From: Podospora comata
Taxonomy: Eukaryota; Ascomycota; Sordariomycetes; Sordariales; Podosporaceae
Direction: 5' to 3'
DNA: 64,000 bases
NCBI GenBank assembly: GCA_017354895.1
Contig: CP071497.1
Location: forward strand, 1,984,001 to 2,048,000
A program made the position numbers and the translations under genes. This document shows positions 48,187-58,494 of the stretch, one piece after another. Each line of letters opens with the position of its first letter. Position 1 is the first letter of the stretch. Below the pieces are notes generated by a model, which did not search any database, was not told the origin of the DNA, and was given only the letters and a program-made list of their open reading frames with translations.

Positions 48187-49968
48187 TTAACGACTCCTCC
48201 GGCTTCCAACACAGCTAATGCTATCGCTGGGCGCAATGCTGTCAGCATCATCATCGTCGTCGTCCTCCCCATAGCGAGCGCGACTGCTTCCTCCACTGCT
48301 CCGGGGAAATGGCGCATGGCGGGCTGAATAGTATGCACCAGCTCGATTATCGCTGGGGTAGGTGGCCTCGCGAGCTGAGAGATACGGCGGTGCCCTCCCA
48401 CTTGCGAGGAGCGGGTCGTGCGCCGACGTATACGGAGAAGCCCGGCTATCTGAGAATGGGATGTGACGGGCCGAGCCATAAATCTCCTCCCGGCTGTATC
48501 CTCGAGGACTGTCGCTAACCTTGTATGTTGTTGTGGTTACACGACTGCCCGACCTTGAGTGCGAGACAGGATGTGATGACGGCAGATAAGCATCCGCTGG
48601 CGATGCGCGGAGCGTATTACTGGACCTTTGGCTGCGCGAAGACACGTAGCTATCCCGCTCTGGGCCATCATACGTATACCCACGTTGGACAATGGGCGGA
48701 TGTTTGGAGGACTTGGAGCTCACATAACCGCGGTACTCGGGCTCCCCGAGAAGATATGGCTCGCGGCTGTTGGCTGCTTCACTGCGTGGGCGTACAGAAG
48801 CCCGCGAACGAGGTATTGAGTGACGGCCCCGCGCATCGTCATAGGCGCCATCCACATCTCTGCTCCTCGGCGAGGTGACTTGGGTATATCGAGCAACGTA
48901 GTCTGGCCCTTGCCTCCGATAATCGAGACCGGAACCATACTCGTCAGAATACCGCCCCTTATCCGCGGGCCGTTCCGTGTCCAAATACCGGCCTTTGCGA
49001 TCCAAATAGCTGTCATACTTGTCCGGGAAGGTGGAGCGGCGGCTGAAGGGGGGGGTATCATAGTCGTCGTGCGCCGAAGCACGGGTGCGGTCGCCCCTGA
49101 CCATGTCGTAGGTGAGAGCAGCTCCGGCAGCAACGCCAGCAACCCCGAGCAAAGTTCCGACAACAGCGCCGGCACTTAATCCGGTCGAGTTCTCCCTGGC
49201 CGAGGCAGCCGGTTCGTAGTTGGAAGTGCCCGTCGTGACACTGCGCTTCAATCCTGCCGCGGGGGGAGGAGGCCTTCTCACGTCGTGGTCGTGGCCGTGG
49301 TGGTCGTCCTCGTCGTAGTCTCCGACTTCTACCTCTTCTTCTTCGTAGTCGTGGTAGCTCAGCGAGCGTCGTGGATCAGCCCGGGGTGGGCCGCTGTACG
49401 CAGAACTGGCACCAGCAGGGGCGGGTCGTGACGAGCCTGCCACGTCGAAATTCCAGGTCAATATACGGCCTGCCTCTTCGTCGGTTGACCGTGTGCGCCG
49501 GACAGTCGAGCCGCTGTAGTGTGGAGGGTAGTCGAGAGGGGGCTGGTACACAATCTCCATGATGTTGTAGTCCAAGTCACTTATAACCACGCGGGTCCCG
49601 CCACTGTGCGTTGTCGCCCGGTGGGCAGACGCGCCACTGGCCGCCGGGTAGGCCTCGGCAGGGTGGCGCAAGTATGATGTGTCCCGAAGATCGGGATTAG
49701 CCCGAAATGCAAACTCAAAGGCTTCGTCGGCCGCGCCCGGCGAGGGAGCGCTGACCGCTATGCGTGAGCGCCTCAGGGGCCGGTCTCTGCTTGCGACCAC
49801 CTGGCGGAGCTGGAAAACTGGATCCCGTTCTGAATTGCCAAATGTAATCGACGGGAAGTGCCCGCGCTCTGTGCTGATGTGTCGGAGGCCCAGAGATTCA
49901 ACAATGGCGGAATAGAAAGACAACGATGAGGAGAGGTCCTCCACCTCGAGGAAAGGGAGCTGGGGCAT
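48187..49968 (-). CDS. VOC/glyoxalase-fold protein with long disordered, hydrophobic-segment tail
   Basis: One uninterrupted exon of 593 residues starting MPQLPFLEVEDLSSSLSFYSAIVESLG. Residues 1-155 look like a vicinal-oxygen-chelate (glyoxalase/bleomycin-resistance) domain: the opening SLSFY motif, VFQLRQVV, and a second half with TRVVISDLDYNIMEIVYQPP. The metal-ligand pattern is not clear enough to claim glyoxalase activity. The remaining 430 residues are rich in Ser, Arg, Tyr, Pro and Asp, with a His/Asp cluster (HHGHDHD), one hydrophobic Ala/Gly stretch at about 262-287 (VVGTLLGVAGVAAGAALTYD), many RxS/SRS motifs, and a polyaspartate run before the end. The function is unknown; regulation by SR-type kinases would be speculation. 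Confidence 0.85.
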   Translation of the reverse strand: MPQLPFLEVEDLSSSLSFYSAIVESLGLRHISTERGHFPSITFGNSERDPVFQLRQVVASRDRPLRRSRIAVSAPSPGAADEAFEFAFRANPDLRDTSYLRHPAEAYPAASGASAHRATTHSGGTRVVISDLDYNIMEIVYQPPLDYPPHYSGSTVRRTRSTDEEAGRILTWNFDVAGSSRPAPAGASSAYSGPPRADPRRSLSYHDYEEEEVEVGDYDEDDHHGHDHDVRRPPPPAAGLKRSVTTGTSNYEPAASARENSTGLSAGAVVGTLLGVAGVAAGAALTYDMVRGDRTRASAHDDYDTPPFSRRSTFPDKYDSYLDRKGRYLDTERPADKGRYSDEYGSGLDYRRQGPDYVARYTQVTSPRSRDVDGAYDDARGRHSIPRSRASVRPRSEAANSREPYLLGEPEYRGYVSSKSSKHPPIVQRGYTYDGPERDSYVSSRSQRSSNTLRASPADAYLPSSHPVSHSRSGSRVTTTTYKVSDSPRGYSREEIYGSARHIPFSDSRASPYTSAHDPLLASGRAPPYLSAREATYPSDNRAGAYYSARHAPFPRSSGGSSRARYGEDDDDDDADSIAPSDSISCVGSRRSR

Positions 49969-52154
49969 TTTACACAGGGGAGAAGGGGTGAGGGGATCCA
50001 GGGCGGTTATGCCTCAGCGGAAAGGCAGCAGCCTTCGGCAAGAGCACAATGACAAGGAGCCTGTGATGAGTGTGGTGGTGCAACGCGACGGCGGCAGCAA
50101 TAGGCCGGCAAACGGTCGAACTGTGCCCAAAACAGCCTTGGGGGTGTGATGCTGTGGTGTTCAGGGCGCTGTGGCGTGACGAGGCAAGATGGCAGGGATT
50201 GTTCTGTGAGCTGGTATCCAAGCAAGCGCTGCCACGGGGATGACCATCACCAAAAGAGGCCCAAGTTTCCAGCCCAGCTGCCCGTTTGACTCTTCTCGGG
50301 AATGGTGTAGAACTTGGGCTCTTGGAGCGGAGGGGGAGAACAACTGTGAAGATGATATTCGCGTTCTGCAAAACGTTGCTCAGCTCGCTTGGTTTGAGTG
50401 GAACGCTGGACAATTTGGCAACAACGGCAATGTGTGCGTCGCCAGTCGGATCCATGCGACGCAGCACAGCTCAAGACTACTTGGAGAAAAGGGCCACAGG
50501 GCATGGGAATTATGGGGTACGAAAGGGCTGGCAAAACGGTGCCCAACCTCGAACGGGCAGCGATAGGGAGACATGCCCCGCAGTTGTGGTGCTCCTGACG
50601 CAAGTGGTTGACGGGGTCTCCAGATCTGAAAGATGGTAAGGGCCATCTTGAGACAAGGTGAAGTTCGTCCCCACTAGGAACTGCAGAACCGGGCAATTCG
50701 AAGCAACCCGGTTGGCTTGAGGCTTCGAAAGATCCTATCCTGCGAGTGGACGCTGAGCCACACCATCTTGTTGCAACAAGTATGCCATCCCTCGAGGGTG
50801 GGAGAAGGCTCAATGGAAAAGTGACAGGGCTCAGCCGGCAGGCTGTGGCAGTCTATTTTTCAAGACTGGGCCATCCTATAGGTTGCTAAGAGGATGCCAC
50901 TCTGAGATACGTCCGCGGTGGTTACTTGAGCAAACCGTCAGGCTGTGTTCTGCTCTCCAGAGCTGATGATCTGCATTCATACCCCGAGCCAGATGGCGGC
51001 CTCTTGTGGCGACGGAACTGGCAAACTGACAGAATTGTTCGATCGGCTGGTCATGTTTTGTGGTCATGATAATCTTGAACCCTGACTGGTTATGAGGCCC
51101 TGCGAGGAGGCGGGGAAAGAAAACAGAGACGTTGTGGTACTGACGATGAGCCAATCGTAGAGACCGCAACACTCGGAGCCAAGAACTGGTATCTGGATCT
51201 GAGTGGCCCGGGGAGCCAAGACGGAGTGACTGCAATGCGGCCCCGCGTGAGGCCGCCATTTGGTGCGGGGCCGATGAAGCGTGATTGCTGTTCGGAACTG
51301 TGCTGAGCGCCTATGAGGGAGCGGCCAGTATGGGAATGCAGTACAGATGCCGGGCGTCATGCGGCACTGCATTGATATGGCTCAGTGAAGGTGGCTGTTC
51401 CTGTACGAGGAGGTAGATAGGTAGGTGCCTGGCTGCCTTTCAGTTGTCCCGGAGCACACTGAAATATAGTCGAGATTAGCGGGCGGCCAACCAAACTTGA
51501 AGCAAATCATCATATCAAACTAATCACGCATGAATTTGAACACAAGGTCTCGAAGACAACCGGTCAGGCAACCCTCACATCGCATTATGCTACCACAAAA
51601 TCTTGACTATTCCACCCGGACGCAAACACTTCTCATACCACACCATCAACATTGTGCCCTGCTTCGTTCTGTCTGACTACTGCCACCACCAAGGCCCCCC
51701 TGCCGTTCGGTAATTCCGCTTCTCGAAGCCTAGAATAGGGTATAGCTGTCACCGATCGAAGTGCCGCTTACCACGGCGCCGAGGTGGGGTTAGTATGAAT
51801 GAGGGGGTATGAATGTGTAAAAATAGTTTGCTTGAGTAAATAAAAGAGTAAAGGAAAAAGGTAAGAAAGGCAGGCTATGAAATAGGGGATATGTGAGCCA
51901 AGTTGAAGTGGCACCACGCGACGACGAAAGCGTCTTGGATCCGTTGTTGAATGCCCCATGTTTTGGTTGCAAAAACACCGACAGCTCAAGCACAGACGAC
52001 CCAAGTTCCGGTTGACAGTGATCGTCCACCGCGATGTTGTATCACGGAATAGATCATTGCGACCGCAGCTCCCCACCTTGTGAGACGGAGAGACCGACAG
52101 ATCTTTTCATCTTGGTCCCCAATTTCATGCCCGCGTTGTTGTCGGCAGGGCTGA
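49969..52154. other. Intergenic region between the VOC and NEP1 genes
   Basis: About 2.2 kb upstream of the VOC gene and downstream of NEP1. Open frames of 60-190 codons exist on both strands around 50,000-50,800, but they overlap one another and show no recognisable similarity. It may contain a long untranslated leader or an unannotated RNA, which I cannot show. Confidence 0.5.
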
Positions 52155-53404
52155 TTATAGAATGTCCCAGCAGTCCTCGGCGGCGTGGCAGAACTTGCTG
52201 CAGGCAACACTGGCTGAAAGGCTGTAGTTGCTGATCGAAATCTTCTCGTCCACATATGCGTCGGCAAAGTTGTCAGCGCCCTTGGCCATGGCGCCAACAA
52301 ACACGCAGATGCTCTCGTCATCGCCGAGGGTGTCGACATAGTCGCGCACACGAACCAGAGGGGCCTCGAAACTGAGCGTGACCTTCCGGCAGTTGGGCGG
52401 AAGATGATCGGTGATGGGGTTCTGAATCACCTTGAGAAGCTTCTCCTGCGAGTTGGCGCCCTTGATGGAAAGGCGGTGCAGCAGCTGCACCATCAGACCA
52501 GCGAAGCGTTTGAAGGTGCGCGGGATGCGAACAGAGGGGGACACCTCGATCAGAACACCCTTGGCTGTTTGAATATAGATCTGGAGTTTTCCTGCCTTGT
52601 TCACCGGCGAGTCGAGAAGGGTCAATAGGCACTGCGAAACACACGGCATCTGTCAGCAAAAGGAACAATCTGCAAATGTGAGCCGTGGCATGTTCAAACC
52701 TGATGAGTGATATCTGGACGGGCATCACTGATGTCCCTGTTCATCTTGCGCATGACGCCAATGTGTTCGTCGCTGTTGAGCAACGAGTACTTATCCTCCC
52801 TTTGCATGCCCATACGACCAGCGCCGCCGTGCGAGGCCTTGTAGGTTTCGAGGCTGGCATTAGAGAGGACGACGATAAGGCGCTTGGTGTTCTTGTCGGT
52901 TGGGGGGATAGGCACATGCTGCTCAGCAACCAGCTGCGGCAGGGCTGGAGGAGGCAACGACTGGGTACCTGTCATGTTGGATTGCCTGGTCAGAACACCG
53001 TAATTTGTTGAAAAAAAGGACTTCTGCACAGGAAGGCTTGTGGCTGCCGATCTGGTGTTGGCAATAGTCTCCAAACAAATTGTTTGATGGCTCTCAAGTT
53101 CAGTTGTGAAATAGAGAAAAAAAATGGGGATGCCCGCTGTTCGAGGGGAGACCCGGCAGTAGCTGGGCTCAACGAATCGAAACACCTGACTGGAAGTGGG
53201 GTCGTGCCAGAACCGGCCATCACGGCCATCTACCTATCTTGCGTGCTTGCCAAATGTCGCTCCAAAGTCGCAGAGACCGCAGAGACAAAAAAATCACCAA
53301 TAAAGGACGCCGTCCACTGGCAGAACAGAGATAGCCATCAAAGGTGTGGCAATGGGAGACTTACGGGGCCGCTTGCCAGCACGGTACTCGGGGGAGGAAG
53401 ACAT
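52155..53404 (-). CDS. NEP1: rRNA pseudouridine N1-methyltransferase Nep1 (Emg1)
   Basis: SPOUT-class methyltransferase that methylates the hypermodified pseudouridine of 18S rRNA and is needed for 40S assembly in the nucleolus. Exons on the minus strand are 53,404-53,365, 52,968-52,700 and 52,631-52,155, giving 261 residues. Exon 1 is [14 protein letters not shown]. Exon 2 opens [13 protein letters not shown] and has the family block [18 protein letters not shown]. Exon 3 has [33 protein letters not shown], the RNA-contact arginines, and the C-terminal signature [21 protein letters not shown]. The first intron is long for this window (396 nt). An alternative start in exon 2 is possible but would lose the basic tail. 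Confidence 0.95.
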
Positions 53405-55813
53405 GTCTGTGGTGTATAGGCCGAACAGTGATGGGTTGATCTTAAGAGATGGAGAGGAGAACGGCGAGCGTGGCAATGGAGGTAAGTAAATATCAACGAA
53501 GCACTGGCGGACGAGGAAAAGTTTGAATTGGCGGTGAAAGTCGGAGACAGAATGTTGAGAAGGGGCACGGTGCAAGGTGAGCGAAAGGTTATGGGGGCTT
53601 TTAATGCAAAAAAGAAAAGGCGCCGAACCGCAGATTCGGGTAATTTTCGACCTCTCTAGGTGGCATCTACCCGGAGTTTGGTGGGTACGGAACCTAGAGC
53701 AGTCGGGGTCCGGAGAGAGCATGGGCATCAGAGATAAGACCCCAGCCGGGACAACGGAGGAGCAAAGAGCTCGATGATGACCCGAACCACAATGCTCGGC
53801 ACAGATCCCGCGTCTTGGGGCCGTTCAAATAATGGCTTTTTGCAACGTCGTCTTAGCATTGTCTCCCCCTACACAGCACATAGCAATCACTCAAGATGGT
53901 CGACCAGACCGCGGCGAAATCCTTTGACAGAGTTTTTTCTTGAAGTTTTGGCGATGCAACTCAACCCGCCCCAGGCTAAGCCTTTCCAGGAACGCCGAGG
54001 ACAGGAGTGGATGACGGGTCGGTCAAAGACGGAGCTGACGGAGATGTTCCCCACTTCTTTCTGTATTACGTGGTTTACCGGATGGGCCAGCATTCTTACA
54101 TACAGTAGATATGCCATGATCAACGACGCCAGCTGGGGTGATTGAAGCTTGTTCTTGTGCCCTCCCCACTCCCCAAAGACCCTGGCTTGGCAGAATAGGT
54201 AGACGGACGGTTGCCATTTGGATCGATGGTGGCAGCCAAGTATTGCTGTCACTCAACTATTCATCCGCCGTATCCGACTCGGGTCCTGGACGGCCAAGCT
54301 GACATGCATGGCGTTGCTACTGGCCTCTTAGTGCGAATGTTGGACAACAGGAGTGCGAGACCCGCCAGGCCCTCTTCTGGTCCTGGACCCAACTCATGTA
54401 TAATAGTAGGTAAGAATTCGTCTGTTCGCGAGCGCAGAGGCAGAAAGTGAACTGGTTATTGAAGAAAGGCTGCGTACTCTCTCATACCTACTTCAAGATA
54501 AGGAAGGTAGTGTCTATATGCTGTCTGTCGAATAAAGATGTGGTTCAATTGCTGAAGCGGCCTGGCCCGTTACACCGTTGCTCCCTCTGACAGGGCCCTT
54601 GTTTCACACCACGATGACCCCACTCCCCCGCGCCCCACCTCTCCAACCTCATCTTCAACTTGGCACGTGCGCGGCCTTGTTTCCACATCCATCTCATCCC
54701 GACCGACATGCCGGAAAAGCGGACGAACACTTGTGCTTGACTTTTGGATATCAGGGCCAACTGTCGCTCGGTTGAGTCCAGATCACGAGCCCGGCGACAG
54801 TTATATTTGCTACCTAACAACAGCCCGAGGTGCGTCTCAGCTAGAGAACTTGTGCAGAAATGACATTTGTGAAGCCAACATAGGTAGACACATCGGTGTC
54901 ATCGCTGCTGTCGCCGCCGCCGCCGCCGCCGCCGCGATCCGGTGTGGTTTTTCAAAGCGTCGCCGTAAATCAACGTGGACTAGTCTAGGCCCCCTCCTTT
55001 TTCTTCTAACTAGGTCACACGAACGTTGGCCTTTCGGATTTCACCCTGTGCTCTGCCATCGTCATCTGTCCACCCTGGTTGCGGCCTTTGTCATGGTCGT
55101 CGCATCTTCGTGGCCGATGTGGCCGACACAGCGCTGAATCTTCCCCAGACTTGCGATCTTCGAGTTAAAACTATACCCAAACTCGAACGCTAATACACCC
55201 GTGTCTTGTGTCGCTACAGCGTCCTCGCACCTCGATATCGTCTGATCTACTGGGCTTCTTTGGCCTGGTCTCCCACCACCACCACCGCATTTCTCTCCTC
55301 CTCCCCAAGCCATCTCTCACACCAAGGCCGAACGGATGTAGACAGATTCTCCGAACCTTACCCTTTTTGACTATCAAACCAGCCCTTTGCCACTTCTTTC
55401 TTCTGGCACCCTGTTTCAAGAGCACTATGTGGCCAGTTGACCTCGCCCTTCGCTCTGTCCTGGGCCATATTCAGGCTCGCCGTCTCTTCTCCTCTCTTCG
55501 GCCACGACAATGGATCCAAGAGGTCTCACCTGTCTTTCGGGCACACATGTTGAGCTCGGAGGCCTGATATAACATATCCCCTCAAGCCACCTCTGACGCT
55601 AGGTTCTCATTTTGTAATTTCCTTGTCTTGTGTGTAGTTACCAAGTCTCGATCCTTCTTTGTTCATTTTCTTCACACTTTTCTTTGATCCACTTGTCGGC
55701 CAGGTCTGGACAGATCACGTTGAGCGTGGATCTAATCTTACTTTCGTTCTCTTCATACATTCGTTTTTAGGCAGCTGGTTTGTATTGTTCTTTTACCTTG
55801 CCAGTCTGGCACC
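53405..55813. other. Intergenic region upstream of NEP1 and the repeat-bearing secreted protein gene
   Basis: About 2.4 kb between divergent start codons. The last 600 bp are strongly pyrimidine-rich with a CCA microsatellite near 55,275-55,288, typical of a long fungal 5' leader. No gene is supported. Confidence 0.5.
54911..54935. repeat. GCC/CCG trinucleotide microsatellite
   Basis: A run of about eight CCG/GCC triplets in the intergenic region. No frame with recognisable protein similarity uses it. Confidence 0.85.
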
Positions 55814-57319
55814 ATGGCTTTCAAGAGGCTTTTCTGGGTCTCCTCGCTCATTTCGCTGGCCCTTGCTCAAGCGCAGAATAACAATCAAGGAGGTGCCACA
55901 TTAGACCCAGAAGTCATTCAACAAGGCTCTTTTGTCGATGGCAAGAGCTCTTTGGGTGCTGAGGATGTTCAGGCAGCCTCAGCAACCTCCCAAAACAACT
56001 TCATCAACTTTTGCAAGGGGCAAACACTTACCAACGGTTTCCAAATCACGACCGGTTCTTGTAACGGCATTGGTATGTCAACGACACAGACAGATATCTT
56101 CATGAAGCGCTACTGACAAAGGCATGAATTAGTGATGGGTCAAATTCCTGCTAAAGACCGAATGATCTCCACCGTCATTACAAACCCAGCGAACGGTGCC
56201 ACCATTCCGTCTAATCAAGACTTTGAGATTGTTGTTCAAGTTACCAACCTCAATGCCGGAGCCTTTACGAACGCTGCTGTCACCTACTATTCCGCACCCC
56301 AGCAGTTGGATAACGGCAATATAGTGGGACATACTCATGTAACCGTACAAGACACGGGTGCCGATCTGAACCCTCAACAACCAATGGACCCGCAACAGTT
56401 TGCCTTTTTCAAAGGTATCAACGACGCCGGTAACGGCCAGGGCAGACTTAGTGCTGCGGTGACCGGTGGCCTTCCGGCCGGAAACTACCGTGTCTGCACC
56501 CTGACAGCCGCAGCCAACCACCAACCAGTCATCATGCCTGTCGCCCAGCGTGGATCACAAGATGACTGTGTCAGATTCACCGTTACTGGTGACGGAAACA
56601 CTCCGAACGAAGCCGCCAACAATGGCGCAAAGGGTCAGGCAGCAGCAGCTCTGGTTGCTGATGCTATTGCCCTCGGCCCCGGTGCCCCTAATCCGGGTGG
56701 CAATAATGCAGGAGGGAATGGTCAAGGAAACGGTCAAGGAAACGGGCAAGGCAACGGCCAAGGAAACGGGCAAGGCAACGGCCAAGGAAACGGGCAGGGT
56801 AATGGGCAAGGCAACGGGCAGGGTAATGGGCAGGGTAATGGGCAAGGTAACGGGCAAGGTAACGGGCAGGGTAATGGGCAAGGTAACGGGCAAGGTAACG
56901 GGCAAGGTAACGGGCAGGGCAACGGGCAGGGTAACGGGCAAGGGAATGGTCAAGGGAATGGGCAAGGAAATGGGCAAGGAAATGGGCAAGGAAATGGGCA
57001 AGGAAATGGGCAAGGAAATGCCGGGAACCCTGCCGGTGGTGATGCTGCTGCCGGGAATCCTGCCGGTGGTGATGCTGCTGGTGGTAATGGTGGCGGCGGG
57101 AACGCGGCTGGCAACAACAATGCAAATGCTGGCAACAACAAGCAAGCAGATGGCCAGAATAGGGAGGGCAAGGGAAAAGGGAAGGCCAACGGCAATGATA
57201 ACGCCCAACAAGAACAAACAGGACAGGAAGGCCCAGCACTTGATCCTGCAGCGGCACCTACCCCTCCTGCGGCAGCTCGTCTTGCCCGTCTTGCTCGCCG
57301 TCGGAGATTCATCGCATAA
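55814..57319 (+). CDS. Secreted protein of a conserved fungal family with a GNGQ repeat tail
   Basis: Exons are 55,814-56,072 and 56,133-57,319, giving 481 residues. A signal peptide (MAFKRLFWVSSLISLALAQ, cleavage near 19-20) leads to a conserved domain at about 60-265: NNFINFCKGQTLTNGFQITTGSCNG, MGQIPAKDRMISTVITNPANGATI, NIVGHTHVTVQD, FAFFKGIND and YRVCTLTAAANHQPVIMPVAQRGSQDDC, with paired cysteines. This family occurs in many ascomycetes and basidiomycetes, is probably extracellular, and has no established biochemical role that I know of. About 25 copies of the tetrapeptide GNGQ follow, then Ala/Asn/Gly-rich sequence and a basic end (RRRRFIA). The C-terminus is not hydrophobic, so a GPI anchor is unlikely. 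Confidence 0.92.
56716..57017 (+). repeat. 12-bp minisatellite coding for about 25 GNGQ units
   Basis: In-frame tandem array of a GGN-CAR-GGN-AAY unit (Gly-Gln-Gly-Asn). Third-position variants occur in runs: GGA-AAC and GGC-AAC units early, GGT-AAT and GGT-AAC in the middle, GGA-AAT at the end. That pattern suggests local expansion of neighbouring units. The complementary strand is also open over the array, giving spurious long frames. Array length is likely to vary between strains. Confidence 0.95.
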
Positions 57320-58494
57320 ATGCCACGCTCAAGTATGGCTATCAGGTAGGTAGCTATATCGTATATACACCCTCACTCCCTGGTGGAATGGCAACGACGC
57401 CTGTTCATCCCAAATCCGCATGTGCTTGCAGATAGCTGTTGATATGACGGAGAGAAGTTGGTGTGGAATAGGGGGAGGTAATAACGATTCAATTTTATAA
57501 TATAGAGGGTTAGGGTTCAGATAAGTAGTTATAGTCTAGTCTAGGTAATAGACTGTATGTATTTTGGATTCGTTGCTTGATAATTAAGCTCGGAGGCATG
57601 ACGCAAGATGCGTCTTCAAACGAAGAGCAGTGAACAGGGGCTTGGCAAGCCACCTGCAGTCTTACCAGACTCATTGGCCTCCCGTGCCTCCCACTGGTGG
57701 TTGGAGGAGGGGTTCAGGGCGCCATACGTCATCACACAAAGGCTCACAGGGACCATGTTATGTTCTCGGCATGGAACCAGTTCGAGGCAGGCTGCTTGCT
57801 GATTCTGGAGCTCACTTCACTTCCGGTCTTCTCCAGCAGCACTGGAGTCGATTGTGCATTTGATATCATCAGACTGGCAGCAGGGTCCTTCTCTCTCTGC
57901 ACAACCATCTGTACAGGACAAGACGTCCATGAGTCGACCGGGTGGCCCAGTTCATTTTTTGGCCGACATCCCGATCAGCAGACAACGGAACCCCAGTCAA
58001 TCAAAAAGGCCCCAAGGAACCCTGTCCAAGCCCAGCTCCTTTCCCGAAAGGGGCCCTCCGCCAAGCACTCTCAAGACGACGACGTCGTCGGTCGACATCA
58101 CCGCCTAGAGCCCCAAATCGCCATCCCCCATCCATCCAGCATAGGGATATCCGTACATCGCACCCGTCATCTCTTTTCGCTCGACCACTACTTTTCTGAT
58201 CTATTGCGCCCGCCGCCAAAAACACAGCATACAAGATAATACCTATCTCCTCTGCGTGAGACACCGTCCAGACCTGTGAAAGCATTCTGTGTCGCATGTA
58301 CGCCCCATCGTCTCATTCTTGCTCTTCTTCCACGCGCAGCGCACCCTGGCACTAGGAGGCAGCCGCTTCCCATCTGTACCAAGTACCGGAGCTAATAATT
58401 GGTGAGCCAGCCCTCAGCGAGTCGACACCTGTGCGGCCAAACTCTAAAGCGCCTATATGTCTTCCCGTTGCACTTCGCATTAGCACCGACCATC
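57320..58494. other. Intergenic region upstream of the Slm1-type gene
   Basis: About 1.2 kb. Overlapping frames on the plus strand at 57,600-58,240 lack recognisable similarity. The sequence becomes pyrimidine-rich toward 58,494, probably promoter and leader. Confidence 0.5.

Noticed and set aside
56716-57017. CRISPR-like array
   Set aside because: The 12-bp units are contiguous, in frame and without spacers; this is a coding minisatellite in a eukaryote.
56555-57257. Long minus-strand frames opposite the GNGQ array (Pro/Leu or His/Leu repeats)
   Set aside because: They are mirror images of the 12-bp repeat; the plus strand has the signal peptide, intron and conserved domain.
57697-58239. 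180-codon plus-strand frame
   Set aside because: It shares its region with two other open plus-strand frames and shows no recognisable protein features.
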